A stretch of 64,000 bases of DNA from Streptomyces diastatochromogenes (GTDB taxonomy: Bacteria; Actinomycetota; Actinomycetes; Streptomycetales; Streptomycetaceae): contig LRTP01000506.1 in NCBI GenBank assembly GCA_001550305.1, forward strand, positions 1-64,000. The letters are read 5' to 3'. Positions 9,078 through 18,158 of the stretch are shown here, piece by piece. Under the pieces are notes generated by a model. That model was given only the letters and a program-made list of their open reading frames with translations. It was not told where the DNA came from and searched no databases. Both the position numbers and the translations under genes were made by a program. Positions within the stretch are counted from its first letter, which is position 1, and each line of letters opens with the position of its first letter.

Positions 9078-9449
9078 ATGGCTTGTCGTATTTCCGAGCT
9101 GGTGATCGATTGCCGGGACCCGCAACGGTTGGCGGCGTTCTGGTGCGAGGTGTTGGGCTTCATCGTGCTCGACATCGACGACGGTGCGGTGGAGATCGGA
9201 CCACGGGAAGGGTTCGGCGGATTGCAGCCGACTCTGGTCTTCAGCCCCACCACCGAGCCCAAGGCCGGCAAGCTGCCGCTGCACATCGACGTCAACGCCA
9301 CCGACCGGGATCAGGACGCCGAACTCGAACGCCTCCTGAAGCTCGGGGCGCGCCCGGCCGACATCGGCCAGACCGGCGAGGAGCCCTGGCACTGCCTGGT
9401 GGACCCCGAAGGCAACGAATTCTGCCTCCTGAAAGCCCGCCTGAGCTGA
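9078..9449 (+). CDS. VOC-family (glyoxalase/bleomycin-resistance-like) protein
   Basis: 123 residues with the paired beta-alpha-beta-beta-beta modules of the vicinal oxygen chelate fold. The first module has VIDCRDPQRLAAFWCEVLGF, the second has LPLHIDVNATDRDQD, and the end is HCLVDPEGNEFCLL, the usual metal-site strand. It resembles the Streptomyces group annotated as VOC or glyoxalase-like proteins; substrate unknown. The ATG at 9078 gives the family N-terminus; the upstream in-frame extension has no similarity. It is monocistronic. Confidence 0.85.
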   Translation: MACRISELVIDCRDPQRLAAFWCEVLGFIVLDIDDGAVEIGPREGFGGLQPTLVFSPTTEPKAGKLPLHIDVNATDRDQDAELERLLKLGARPADIGQTGEEPWHCLVDPEGNEFCLLKARLS

Positions 9450-10517
9450 GCATCGGCCCGCGCCGGTAAGCGCCGAAACCACACCCTGAGACTTCCGATG
9501 CTGGGTTTCCCGGTCACAGGATTCGGCGCTTCCGACACTGGCCGGCCTGCTGGGAGCGGGAAGGAAGGCACGGTTGTGTACCCCTTGCTGCGCACGTGTC
9601 AGCGGATGCGGACCGACTTGTCCGCGAGCGCAGCAGATTCATCCCGTACGAGTGCGGGATTCGAGGCGAACTGTCCGCCGTCGTAAGGTCCTTGAAGAAC
9701 ATCTGACGTTTGGTCATATGTGCAGGTCAGAGACAGGATTTTTGAGCCAAGGTCAGCAAACAGTCAGCATCGGTCGCCGTCGCGTCCCCGCGCTGCTGAC
9801 CTCTGGGCTGCGGAGCCACCCAGCCCTGCTGGTTCCCAGCTCCCTACCGAAAGGCTGATCGTGCCTCGAGATGACGGAGTACTCGACAGCGGGGCATGTG
9901 AGCAGCTCCGTCGATGTCCAGATCGTCCCGGCGTTGGGCTCGCGGAAGTTGAACTCGGTTACGCCGAGCGTGGTTGAGTAGTTCCCGGACGAACATCACC
10001 GCCGCCACCGACCACTACCGGTCACGATCCGAACACGCACTCCAACTGCTCGATCTCGAAACCTGAGAACGCATCAGCCCTGCTGGCGATGGTACACGAG
10101 CATGATGCCCGATGACCTGGGCGGAAGCCTATGCTCGAGGCTCTGCACAGCGTCTTGGCCCGGTATTGGTCCGGATCTTGGATCCGCCCTCGGATTCCCT
10201 GGTCACGGGAATGCCGACGTCCGCCGCCGCGCGGTTTCTGGCTTCGCGCCGCCTGCCCGGCCCGCGGCGCCCGGCTTCGAGTGCAGGCGTACCCGGCACC
10301 GTGTCGTCGATGGTCCACCCATCCACGAGCCGCGCCGTCGGAGCCCACGAACAGCTCGATCACAAGCCGGAGTTGTAGAGGTGTCGGCGCGGAGCGGGAG
10401 GGGCGAGAGGGCGGGGCCGGGTGCTGTGGAGCACTGGTGAAAACCCTGTGGATGCGGTGTCAGTGGTGCCGTTTATGCTGCACCGGACGATCACGTGGGA
10501 CCAGGGGAGGGCGCGGC
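9450..10517. other. Gene-poor region with no supported coding sequence
   Basis: Roughly 1.07 kb. Several short frames exist on both strands (for example minus 10129-10326 and minus 9514-9717). None has a recognisable domain, a good ribosome site or consistent third-position bias, and GC content dips compared with neighbours. It looks like decayed sequence. Bases 10500-10517 hold the AGGGGAGGG ribosome site of the next gene. Confidence 0.4.
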
Positions 10518-11504
10518 ATGTTGGGCAAGCTGTTCGGAAGGAGTGCGGAGAGACCGGCGGCGGATCCGCACGCCCTTCCCGTCCCGCGCAGGCAGAAGAA
10601 CGGGATGTACACGCTGCGCGCGCTCGGGGACACGCGGGTGCTCGCGCTGGTCGAGGCGGCCGACTCGGGTGAGTGGGAGGCGGTCAAGGCTGCGCTGGGC
10701 CCCTTCGACCTCGGGCGCGACCACCAGGTGCTGGGTCAGCTCGCCGATTTGGACGGGGTGCAGGACTGGATCGGCCGTGCCGTCGAGGAGGACAAGGAGC
10801 ACCGGGCGACCGCCCTGCTGATATCCGGGGCGCGCCATATCAGCTGGGGCTGGGAGGCGCGTACCGCCGACCGGGCCGTGAACGTCACGCAGGAACAGTG
10901 GCGCATCTTCCACCAGCGGCTCCACATTGCCGAGGAACAGCTGCTGGAGGCCGCCGAGTTGCGGCCCGAGTGGATCACACCGTGGCGCCGCCTGCTGACC
11001 TCCGGCCGGGGCATGTCGCTGGGCCCCGCCGTCAACGAGACCCGGCGCGACGCCGCCCTGCGCCGCGACCCGCTGGACCTGGAGACGCGCATCGAGTGGG
11101 TGTCGTACCTTCAGCCCCGCTGGAGCGGCGAGCCGGGCCAGGCCCTCGCGTTCGCCCGTGAGGCGTTCGCCGGCGCGCCCGAGGGGCACCGTCTCGGCTG
11201 TGTGATCGCCATGGCCCACATCGAGAACTGGGTGGAGGCGGACAACAAGAACTGCCTCGAAACCCCCGAGATCCAGGACGAGTTGCTGGAAGCGGCCGAG
11301 CACAGCATCCTCCACCCCGCCTACGAGCGTTTCCCGGGCTGGCAGGAGGACTTCAACACCTTCGCCATGGCGATGTCACTGGCCTCCTCGCACAGCGCGT
11401 TGCCCCGCGTCTTCGAGCAGCTCCAAGGCGCCTTCACACCATGGCCCTGGAAGTACATGGCGCAGCCGGAAAAAATGTACGCCCGCGCCCGGCGCAACGC
11501 CTGA
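10518..11504 (+). CDS. TPR-like helical repeat protein, first gene of HSP90 operon
   Basis: 328 residues, predicted soluble and almost wholly helical. Helix-turn-helix pairs such as EEQLLEAAELRPEWITPWRRLL and EPGQALAFAREAFAGAPEGHRL have the TPR/SEL1 look, with conserved Trp residues. It resembles a DUF4034-like Streptomyces family, but the assignment is tentative. The start ATG follows AGGGGAGGG with good spacing; the longer frame from 10131 has no similarity. It ends 49 bases before the HSP90-family gene, so the two are probably co-transcribed. A co-chaperone or client-binding role is inferred only from this neighbour. Confidence 0.75.
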   Translation: MLGKLFGRSAERPAADPHALPVPRRQKNGMYTLRALGDTRVLALVEAADSGEWEAVKAALGPFDLGRDHQVLGQLADLDGVQDWIGRAVEEDKEHRATALLISGARHISWGWEARTADRAVNVTQEQWRIFHQRLHIAEEQLLEAAELRPEWITPWRRLLTSGRGMSLGPAVNETRRDAALRRDPLDLETRIEWVSYLQPRWSGEPGQALAFAREAFAGAPEGHRLGCVIAMAHIENWVEADNKNCLETPEIQDELLEAAEHSILHPAYERFPGWQEDFNTFAMAMSLASSHSALPRVFEQLQGAFTPWPWKYMAQPEKMYARARRNA

Positions 11505-11553
11505 TACAGCCATCCCACCGCCGCTCGTCGCTCACCTCACACGGGACTGCCCG

Positions 11554-13401
11554 ATGACACTGCCCGACACCCCTTTGAGCCCGGCCGGGGCCGACCGCAC
11601 CTTCCAGGTGGATCTGCGCGGCCTCGTCGACCTCCTCTCCCATCACCTCTACTCCAGCCCCCGCGTCTACCTGCGTGAACTGATGCAGAACGCTGTGGAC
11701 GCGCTGACCGCCCGGCGCCGTCTCGAACCTGCCGCACCCGCCGACGCGTTCGGCATCCGCCTGTACGCCGACGGATCCGTCGTACGTGTCGAGGACGACG
11801 GCGTCGGTCTCACCGAGGGCGACGTGCACACCTTCCTCGCCACGATCGGCCGCAGCAGCAAGCGTGCGGAGAAGATCGCCGAGCAACGCGCCGACTTCAT
11901 CGGGCAGTTCGGCATCGGCCTGCTCTCCTGCTTCCTGGTCGCGGACGAGATCCACGTCCTGAGCCGGTCCGCCGCGACGCCCGAAGTGCCCGCCGTGGAG
12001 TGGCGAGGGCGCGGAGACGGCAGCTACACCGTCCGCACCCTGCCCGCCTCCGCCCGCCCCCGGCCCGGTACGACCGTCACGCTGACGCCGCGCGCCGACG
12101 CGGGCGAGTGGACCCGCCCGGCCCAAGTACACACACTGGCACGGCACTTCGGGTCCCTGCTGCGCCACCCGGTCACCTTCGACGACGGCACAGGCGGCCC
12201 GGGCGCGCCCGTCAACCCCGAGCCCGCGCCTTGGGCACGCACGTACCCCACGCCGGGAGCCCGCTCCCGCGCACTGGCCGCGTACGGCGCGGAGGTCTTC
12301 GGATTCACGCCGCTGGACACCATCGAGCTGGACCTGCCGGCCGTGGGCCTGAAGGGCATCGCCTGTGTGCTGCCCGAGGCGGTGCCGGCCGTGCGCCGTC
12401 ACGGCCACCGCGTGCACGTCAAGGGCATGCTGCTGTCCGAACAGGCCGAGGAGATCCTGCCCGAGTGGGCCTTCTTCGTTCGCTGCGTCGTCGACGCCGA
12501 GAGCCTGCGCCCGACGGCGTCCCGCGAGTCCCTGTACGAGGACGACACGCTCGCCGCCGTCCGCGACGCCCTCGCCGAGCGGCTGCGCGCGTGGATCGCC
12601 CGCGCCGCCGCCAGCGACCCCGACCTGCTCGCGCGTTTCCTCCAGGCCCACCACCTGGCCGTGAAGTCGCTCGCGGTGCACGACGACGAGATCCTGCGGA
12701 TGCTGCTGCCCTGGCTGCCGTTCGAGACCACCGACGGGCACAGCACCCTCGACGAGTTCGCGCGCACCCACCGCACCGTGCTCGTGACGTCCAGCGTGGA
12801 GGAGTTCCGGCAGGTCGCGGCCATCGCCTCGGCCGCCGGTCTCGGCGTCGTCAACGGCGGCTACACCTACGACCGTGAACTGGTCCACCGGCTGCCCGAG
12901 ATCAGGCCCGAGGTCAGCGTCGCCGACCTCGACCCGGCGACCCTCACCGCCCACCTCGACCCCGTCGACCGGGAGACGGAACTGGCCGCCGCGGCCTACC
13001 TCGCCCTGGCCAGGGACGCCCTCGCCGTCTTCGACTGCGACGTAGCGCTGCGCACCTTCCAGCCCGCCTCCGCACCCGCCCTCCTGATGGACAGCCGCGA
13101 GGCCCGACACGAACGCACCCGCTCCCAGCTCGCCCGAGAACAGGAGGGTGGCGTGTGGGGCGACATCCTCGGTGCCCTGCGCCAAGAGGCACCGCGGGCC
13201 CAGCTGATCCTCAACCAGCTCAACCCGCTGGTCCGCACCGCCGTCTCCATCGACGAGCCCGAGCTGGCCCGCACCAGCGCCGAAGCCCTCTACGGGCAGG
13301 CCGCGATGCTCTCCCGGCGCCCGCTGAGGCCCGCCGAGTCGAGCCTCATCAACCGCTCCTTCCTCGACCTTCTCGCCCACGCCCTCCGCAAGGACAGCTG
13401 A
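11554..13401 (+). CDS. htpG: HSP90-family molecular chaperone ATPase
   Basis: 615 residues, similar in length to bacterial HtpG. The GHKL ATP site is complete: RELMQNAVDAL (Glu/Asn for Mg-ATP), VEDDGVGLTEGDV (DxGxG), and GQFGIGLLSCF (lid glycines). The middle domain has TASRESLYEDD, the HSP90 catalytic-loop region with Arg. The C-terminal dimerisation part is shorter and diverges from E. coli HtpG. It would act in the cytosol on unfolded or maturing proteins. Two TPR-like proteins flank it on the same strand, separated by 49 and 2 bases. TPR modules bind HSP90 tails in eukaryotes, so a dedicated chaperone complex is plausible but inferred. Confidence 0.9.
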   Translation: MTLPDTPLSPAGADRTFQVDLRGLVDLLSHHLYSSPRVYLRELMQNAVDALTARRRLEPAAPADAFGIRLYADGSVVRVEDDGVGLTEGDVHTFLATIGRSSKRAEKIAEQRADFIGQFGIGLLSCFLVADEIHVLSRSAATPEVPAVEWRGRGDGSYTVRTLPASARPRPGTTVTLTPRADAGEWTRPAQVHTLARHFGSLLRHPVTFDDGTGGPGAPVNPEPAPWARTYPTPGARSRALAAYGAEVFGFTPLDTIELDLPAVGLKGIACVLPEAVPAVRRHGHRVHVKGMLLSEQAEEILPEWAFFVRCVVDAESLRPTASRESLYEDDTLAAVRDALAERLRAWIARAAASDPDLLARFLQAHHLAVKSLAVHDDEILRMLLPWLPFETTDGHSTLDEFARTHRTVLVTSSVEEFRQVAAIASAAGLGVVNGGYTYDRELVHRLPEIRPEVSVADLDPATLTAHLDPVDRETELAAAAYLALARDALAVFDCDVALRTFQPASAPALLMDSREARHERTRSQLAREQEGGVWGDILGALRQEAPRAQLILNQLNPLVRTAVSIDEPELARTSAEALYGQAAMLSRRPLRPAESSLINRSFLDLLAHALRKDS

Positions 13402-13403
13402 CG

Positions 13404-16334
13404 ATGCCGACCGCACCCCATCCCCAGAACACAGACGAGCTGTTCCAGGCGCTGCAGGAGAACGACCGGCGCCCCTACGGCCGCACCCGCACCGTCACCG
13501 CCGAGGAACTCGTCGACGCCGCTGAGCAGTTCGCGGAGCCCGTCCCGCTCGTCCACGCGCTCCTCGAACTCCAGGAGGCCTACACCTACGGCTCCGAACC
13601 CCGGAAGTCGCCCGTCGTCTTCGCGCGCTTGCTCACCCTCTTCGACGAGCAGCCCGACGTCTTCGACGAGCGCCTGCGCCACATGTTGTTCTGGCGGTTC
13701 AAGTGGGTGGCCAACGCTCTGCGCCAGCTGCCCGAGATACCTGTGACCAGCCTGCGCCAGTGGCTGACGGAGATGCGCGACCGCTACGAGAAGGCCGACC
13801 TCGGGCTCCAGCCCTACTACGGACAGGCGTACCAGCTCGCCGCCCACGTCGGCGAGGACACCACCCTCGCCTACGAGTTGTGGGCGGGCCGCACCCGCAC
13901 CAGGCTCAGCGACTGCGAGGCCTGCGAGATCTGCGAGCGCGCTCTGTACTACCTCACGGCGGGCGACGACGAGCGGGCGTTGCGCACCTGGGAGTCCGTC
14001 CTGGCTGGAAAGGAGTCCTGCCAGGAGGAGCCGGCCCGCTCCGTCTCGTACGCGCTGTTGCCCCTACTGCGCACCGGCAGCACCGACCGGGCCCGCGAAC
14101 TGCACCTCGTCGGCTACCGCAGCTGCCGCCGCAACCCCTCGATGTCCCAAGAGGTCGGCCGGCACCTGGAGTTCTGCGCGCTGACCGGCAACGAGGCACG
14201 CGGCCTGGAACTGCTCGCCGAGAACCGGAACCTGTTCGACGAGGTCGACTCGCCGCTGGATCTGCTCGGCTTCCTCACCGGCGTGGAGGTCCTCCTCCAG
14301 CGCGTCGAGCTCCTCGGCCATGGCGAACTGCCCACCGCCGGGTACGCGGGCCGCACCTGGACGGTGGCCGGCCTGCGCGCCGAGGTGCGCGGCCGCGCCG
14401 ACGACCTCGCCGCCCGCTTCGACGCCCGCAACGGAACCACGGCCCACACCGACCGCCGCCGGCGTCGCCTCGACCGTGCCCCGCTCCTGGAGACGCTGGA
14501 ACTGACCCTGCGCACCCGCGGCCTCGACGAAGTGGCCCCCGTGGTCGAGCCCACCGTCCGTACGACCGCCGCCCTGCCCGACTCCTTGTCCGAACTGATC
14601 CTTCAAGCAAGGACTTTGGACGAGCAGGGGCACCCGGACGCACCTGCCTCCTGGGCGCGGCTGCGCGCGCTCGTGGCCGCCCGGGACTACGCCCACCCCG
14701 ACGATCCGGCCGTGGGGCCGCTCGTACAGCTGCGCGCGGACCTGCTGGCCGAAGAGGCGAACCGGGCGGGGGAGAAGGACGAGTTCGCCGACGCCGCGGC
14801 CCTCCACGAGGAGGCCGCGGCCCTGTACGACGACGCCGGAGAGTCGGGTCACGCGGCGCTCTCCCGAGCCTGCGCCCTGCTCGCCACCGCCGAGATTCCA
14901 GCGGAGGGCGCCGACGCAGCCGAGGCGAAGGCCGCCGCGCTGACCGCCGCCCATGCGTCCGTGGTCCGACTGCACGAGGAGACGCCAGGCCTCGCCCCGT
15001 TCCAGGAGGCCCGACTGCTGCGGCTGAGGGCCACCGCGTTCGGTCTGCGCCTGCAGACCTCGAGGAACGACGAGCACGTCGCTCCGGTCCTCGCCGAGAC
15101 GGACGTCCTGCACGCCTTCGCCACCCGGCACGACCTCGTCGGGCAGCTCTCCGGCGCCCTACTGCTGCGGGCCGGCACCTACGCCATTTCCGGCGACCTA
15201 CCCGCCGCGGTCACCGAGATCGACGCCCTCCTCGACCGGCTGAAGGTGCAGGGCCCGGCCTGGCACCTGCCCCGCACACTCGGACTGCGCGGCCGGCTCC
15301 AACTCGGCCTCCGGGACGCGCAGGCCGCGCACGCGGACCTGACCGAGGCCTTGCGCCTGGCCGCCGACTGGCCGGCCGACACGATCGACACCTCCCGCCT
15401 CCACGGTGATCTGGCCGAAGCCTGCATGCACCTGGGCCGCCGCGACGAGGCACTGCGGCACCTCACGCGCTCCGCGGAGGTGGAACTTCGCCGCGGCAGC
15501 CGGACGGAAGCGTTCTGCACCTACAGCAACGCCGCCCAGCTCGGCCTCGACCTGGGCCGTGTCGAGGACTGCATCGCCCTGCTCGACTCGCTGCTGGCCG
15601 AACCCGATGTCATCGCCGGAGAGGTGGACGACCGGCTCGTCGCTCAGCTGCGCCTCATTCGCGCCCGCGCGCTGTACGCGGGGGAGGACCTCAAGGCCGC
15701 CACGGCGGAGTTCGTCACCGTCGCGGCCGAGTCGGCCGGCTGGGACGACGACCCGGGGAGCCACGCCGTGATTGCCGCGGAGACCGCCGTACTCCTCGGC
15801 GAGTCCGGCGAGTTCGGTCGGGCCCGCGAAGCCGCCGACCAGGCACTCGCCGCCCACGCCCAGGCACCGCGCTACGAGCAGCTCAGCAACTGCCTGCGCG
15901 AACTCGCCCGCCTTCAGGCCCAGCAGCAAGGCCCCGACGGTCTGGCCGACGCTCTCAACTTCCTCACCGACGCCGGCCGTGTCGCCGACGAGGCGCGAGC
16001 CGCCGAATACGAGGCCCACGGCCGCTCCTTGGACACCGCCCTGGCCTACGAACACGGGCGGGTCAACGCCTACGCCGGCGAGTACGAGGACGCCCTGGCC
16101 GCCCTGGAGAAGGCCCTCGCCCTGCTCGGCGAGCCGGGTCGGGAGGACGAACGCGCCGGCGAGTGGGCCGAGTGCGTCCGCCTCGCGGGCGCCGTGGAGG
16201 GCCTTTATCTGGAACGCCCCGCCCCCGCCCTCACCCGCCTCGACGCGGCGATCTCCCTCCTGACCGCCCTGGCCCACACCGAGGAGACCGAGCCGCTGAT
16301 CTCCTTGGCGGCCCGGCTGCGCGACGAGGAGTGA
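13404..16334 (+). CDS. Large TPR-repeat protein, partner of the HSP90-family protein
   Basis: 976 residues, rich in Ala, Leu, Arg and Glu, organised as many degenerate 34-residue helical pairs. Clear TPR-like units include ALRHLTRSAEVELRRGSRTE, AFCTYSNAAQLGLDLGRVED and YEDALAALEKALALL near the C-terminus. No catalytic domain, signal peptide or membrane span is seen. The ATG begins two bases after the HSP90 stop (TGACG ATG), so coupled translation is likely; the frame extension to 13155 overlaps HSP90 and is non-coding. It is probably a scaffold that captures clients or delivers them to the chaperone. That role is inferred from gene order, not seen. Confidence 0.85.
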   Translation: MPTAPHPQNTDELFQALQENDRRPYGRTRTVTAEELVDAAEQFAEPVPLVHALLELQEAYTYGSEPRKSPVVFARLLTLFDEQPDVFDERLRHMLFWRFKWVANALRQLPEIPVTSLRQWLTEMRDRYEKADLGLQPYYGQAYQLAAHVGEDTTLAYELWAGRTRTRLSDCEACEICERALYYLTAGDDERALRTWESVLAGKESCQEEPARSVSYALLPLLRTGSTDRARELHLVGYRSCRRNPSMSQEVGRHLEFCALTGNEARGLELLAENRNLFDEVDSPLDLLGFLTGVEVLLQRVELLGHGELPTAGYAGRTWTVAGLRAEVRGRADDLAARFDARNGTTAHTDRRRRRLDRAPLLETLELTLRTRGLDEVAPVVEPTVRTTAALPDSLSELILQARTLDEQGHPDAPASWARLRALVAARDYAHPDDPAVGPLVQLRADLLAEEANRAGEKDEFADAAALHEEAAALYDDAGESGHAALSRACALLATAEIPAEGADAAEAKAAALTAAHASVVRLHEETPGLAPFQEARLLRLRATAFGLRLQTSRNDEHVAPVLAETDVLHAFATRHDLVGQLSGALLLRAGTYAISGDLPAAVTEIDALLDRLKVQGPAWHLPRTLGLRGRLQLGLRDAQAAHADLTEALRLAADWPADTIDTSRLHGDLAEACMHLGRRDEALRHLTRSAEVELRRGSRTEAFCTYSNAAQLGLDLGRVEDCIALLDSLLAEPDVIAGEVDDRLVAQLRLIRARALYAGEDLKAATAEFVTVAAESAGWDDDPGSHAVIAAETAVLLGESGEFGRAREAADQALAAHAQAPRYEQLSNCLRELARLQAQQQGPDGLADALNFLTDAGRVADEARAAEYEAHGRSLDTALAYEHGRVNAYAGEYEDALAALEKALALLGEPGREDERAGEWAECVRLAGAVEGLYLERPAPALTRLDAAISLLTALAHTEETEPLISLAARLRDEE

Positions 16335-16459
16335 CGTGCCGGCATGGTCGGCAAGGCCCAGTGGGTGGTGCGACGAGGGCATGCTTGGTCCTGGTGCAGC
16401 CCGCCGGATGTCGGTGACTGGGGGAGCGTTGAGGAAGCGAATCTCGTCGTAGAGGAGAG

Positions 16460-16508
16460 CGGCGGACTCATCATCCGTCGGCCGTGGGTTCGAGCCCCAC
16501 CCGCCCCA
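16460..16508 (+). pseudogene. 3' part of a tRNA-Met(CAT)-like gene (probable attachment-site remnant)
   Basis: The anticodon arm GCGGA-CTCATCA-TCCGT, a short variable loop, a T-arm GTGGG-TTCGAGC-CCCAC and an acceptor 3' strand CCGCCCC-A are all present. The matching acceptor 5' strand GGGGCGG and a D-arm are missing in the required 73-77-base span. Position 37, normally a purine in such tRNAs, is C here. A tyrosine integrase remnant follows within 500 bases. The fragment is therefore best read as one att half left by an element that integrated into a tRNA-Met gene. Confidence 0.7.
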
Positions 16509-16692
16509 CTCCGCGCTACGCGGGCAGAAGCGTTTCTACCTGCGGAACCTGAGGAACGGGGGCCGCCCCGCCGAGGCGGCGACACCCGTTCACTCGTCCA
16601 GATCAAGATCAAGTGGCCCTACAGGAGCCCGGACGGTCGAACAGCCGCCCAGAGGGGCCCGTTGGCGGTCATGCGGCCTTCCGGGGACGTTG
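16509..16692. other. Short spacer right of the tRNA fragment
   Basis: No gene is seen. The stretch contains the inverted pair CCGCCCCGCC / GGCGGCG-like G/C blocks near 16560-16580. A GTTAACAAC palindromic core lies at about 16690, outside any gene. Confidence 0.3.
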
Positions 16693-17064
16693 TTAACAAC
16701 GTCGGTAGGCACGGCTCCGCGAGCCCCCGGAGCGAGGGCTGGGCGAGGCGGGCACACCCCATTGAGAGACGTCCGGTCTCTCTGGCCTGGTGATGAAGAA
16801 GCGGAGCCACGCGAAGTGCGGTCGCTGGTCTTCCGGGTACTGGTCGTTCAGGTCCTCGACCCGAAGTATCTCCAAACCCTGACTGGCGCAGTGGCCCCGG
16901 ATCCATTTGAGAGCGGCGTCGGCCGCGTGCTCTTGGCCCCGGCCGACGGTGTGAATCGCTCCGAGGAGGGGGCTCTTGGCCCGTCTGCGCTCCGACCACT
17001 CACGTGTTTCCCGTGTAGCGGGCGCCGTGGGCGAAGAGGACGGCGACATTGCCCCGGAACGCAT
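16693..17064 (-). CDS. Possible hypothetical protein or remnant downstream of integrase
   Basis: The middle of this open frame (about 16790-17020) has sensible codon bias and reads LLGAIHTVGRGQEHAADAAL, then DLNDQYPEDQRPHFAWLRFF. That is unlike random GC-rich sequence. The ends are arginine/serine-rich and look non-coding, so the true start and stop are unclear. It overlaps the last 65 bases of the integrase pseudogene. No family is recognised. It may be a fragment of a gene carried by the same integrated element. Confidence 0.3.
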   Translation of the reverse strand: MRSGAMSPSSSPTAPATRETREWSERRRAKSPLLGAIHTVGRGQEHAADAALKWIRGHCASQGLEILRVEDLNDQYPEDQRPHFAWLRFFITRPERPDVSQWGVPASPSPRSGGSRSRAYRRC

Positions 17065-17862
17065 TGGGGGAGATCTCCAGCTTCTGGTGCACGTCGTACG
17101 CCACCTCGCGGGGTACGACGGACAGGGTGGACTCGGCTTCGGTTCGCATCATTTCGGGGAGCACGCTGGTGTAGGTGTCCGAGGTGATCTGCCGGGAGGA
17201 GTGACCCAGACGCTCTTGGACGACCTTGACATCCACTTTGCCCAGCAGCGCCGGCGTTGCGGAGATGTGCCGGAGGTCGTGGAGGCGGACAGGTGGCAGG
17301 CCGGACAGTTCCCCCAGGCGCTTGAAACGTCGTGAGACCCAGTCGGGGTGCAGCGGCTCACCGTTCTCGTGCGTCCACGCCCGGTCCGACTCGACTCGGG
17401 CTTCCACCCCGGCCCACTCGTTGAGTTCCTTCGTTTCCTGGTCTTGCCATCGGCTCAGGACTTCGCCGTGGTCCAGGCTCAGCCAGTTGGTGCGCACGCT
17501 TTCGGCCTTGGGCGCCTCGCCGTACTGGCGGTAGGCGACTTCGACCATCTGGGCCGAGATATGCAGCCAGAGGGCGTCGAGACTGACTTCGGGCCAGGGC
17601 AAGGCGCGCATCTCGCCGCGCCGCGGGCCCGAGAAGACGAACGTGTACCACAGGGAGTACAACCGGGCGCCCTTGACGGAGTCGAGGAACTGGCCGGTCT
17701 ACTCGGGGGTCCACACCATGACAGGGCCCGGCTTCTCGCCCGTCTTCTTCCAGTGGGCGACGCGTTCGGGGGTCCAGACAAGGGGCTTGGGTCGCGTGAC
17801 GGCCGGCAGTTCAACGAGCTGTGCCCAGTTCTTGGCGAACGCCTCCTCCGTCTTGATGCCCC
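17000..17862 (-). pseudogene. int: Tyrosine-type site-specific integrase with in-frame amber codon and lost N-terminus
   Basis: The catalytic half is readable: Arg I in GPRRGEMRALPWPEV, RLHDLRHISATPALL (HxLRH), RLGHSSRQITSDTY with GHSS and Tyr, then TSVLPEM, the signature of Streptomyces element integrases. Upstream, the same frame reads PLVWTPERVAHWKKTGEKPG and then meets a TAG (complement 17699-17701) where relatives have Gln or another sense codon in a WTPExTG motif. Beyond about 17862 the frame runs into the PAP2 fragment, so the N-terminal SAM-like domain is gone. Together with the tRNA-Met fragment at 16460-16508, it marks a dead integrated element. Confidence 0.8.
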
Positions 17863-18158
17863 CCCATCGTCGCCACGAGCGGTATGGTGCGCTGCTGGTG
17901 CTGTTTGATGTGTCGGTCGGTCCAGTGACCCCGCCTGGCGCCCCAGATGATGAATCCGTAGGGGATGATCCCGCAGAACAGAGAGGCGAGCAGGCCCCAG
18001 CCGGTCCCGGTGAGGCTGCGAGTGCTGTACCAGCCAACGGCGAGCAGGATGACCACGACGAGGATGCCGGGAGCGAAAGCTTCGGTGATGACCCGGGCGA
18101 TGCGGTGGGCTGCCGCGCGGTCGTCGGGGGCAGAAATGGCCGGGTCGGTGGTCGTCAC
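17863..18158 (-). pseudogene. PAP2-like membrane protein, 3'-truncated
   Basis: The 5' part encodes a start MTTTDPAISAPDDR and two hydrophobic spans (GILVVVILLAVGWY; LLASLFCGIIPYGFIIWGA), then RGHWTDRHIKQHQQRTIPLV. The last segment is the conserved cytoplasmic loop of PAP2-family membrane phosphatases that accompany MAB_1171c-type genes. Similarity stops at about 17862, where integrase sequence takes over, so the catalytic His motifs are absent. Its ATG overlaps the TGA of the upstream gene (ATGA 18155-18158), showing that both belonged to one operon before the break. Confidence 0.65.

Noticed and set aside
9450-10517. Several 60-110 codon frames on both strands
   Set aside because: No consistent codon bias, start context or family similarity. 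Reported as gene-poor sequence instead.
13155-13403. Upstream extension of the large TPR gene frame
   Set aside because: It overlaps the end of the HSP90 gene in another frame and is Arg/Pro-rich. The ATG at 13404, two bases after the HSP90 stop, gives the natural start.
16420-16508. Complete tRNA with acceptor starting GGGGGAG at 16420
   Set aside because: The span would be 89 bases without a long variable arm, and two acceptor pairs fail, so only the 3' part is accepted.
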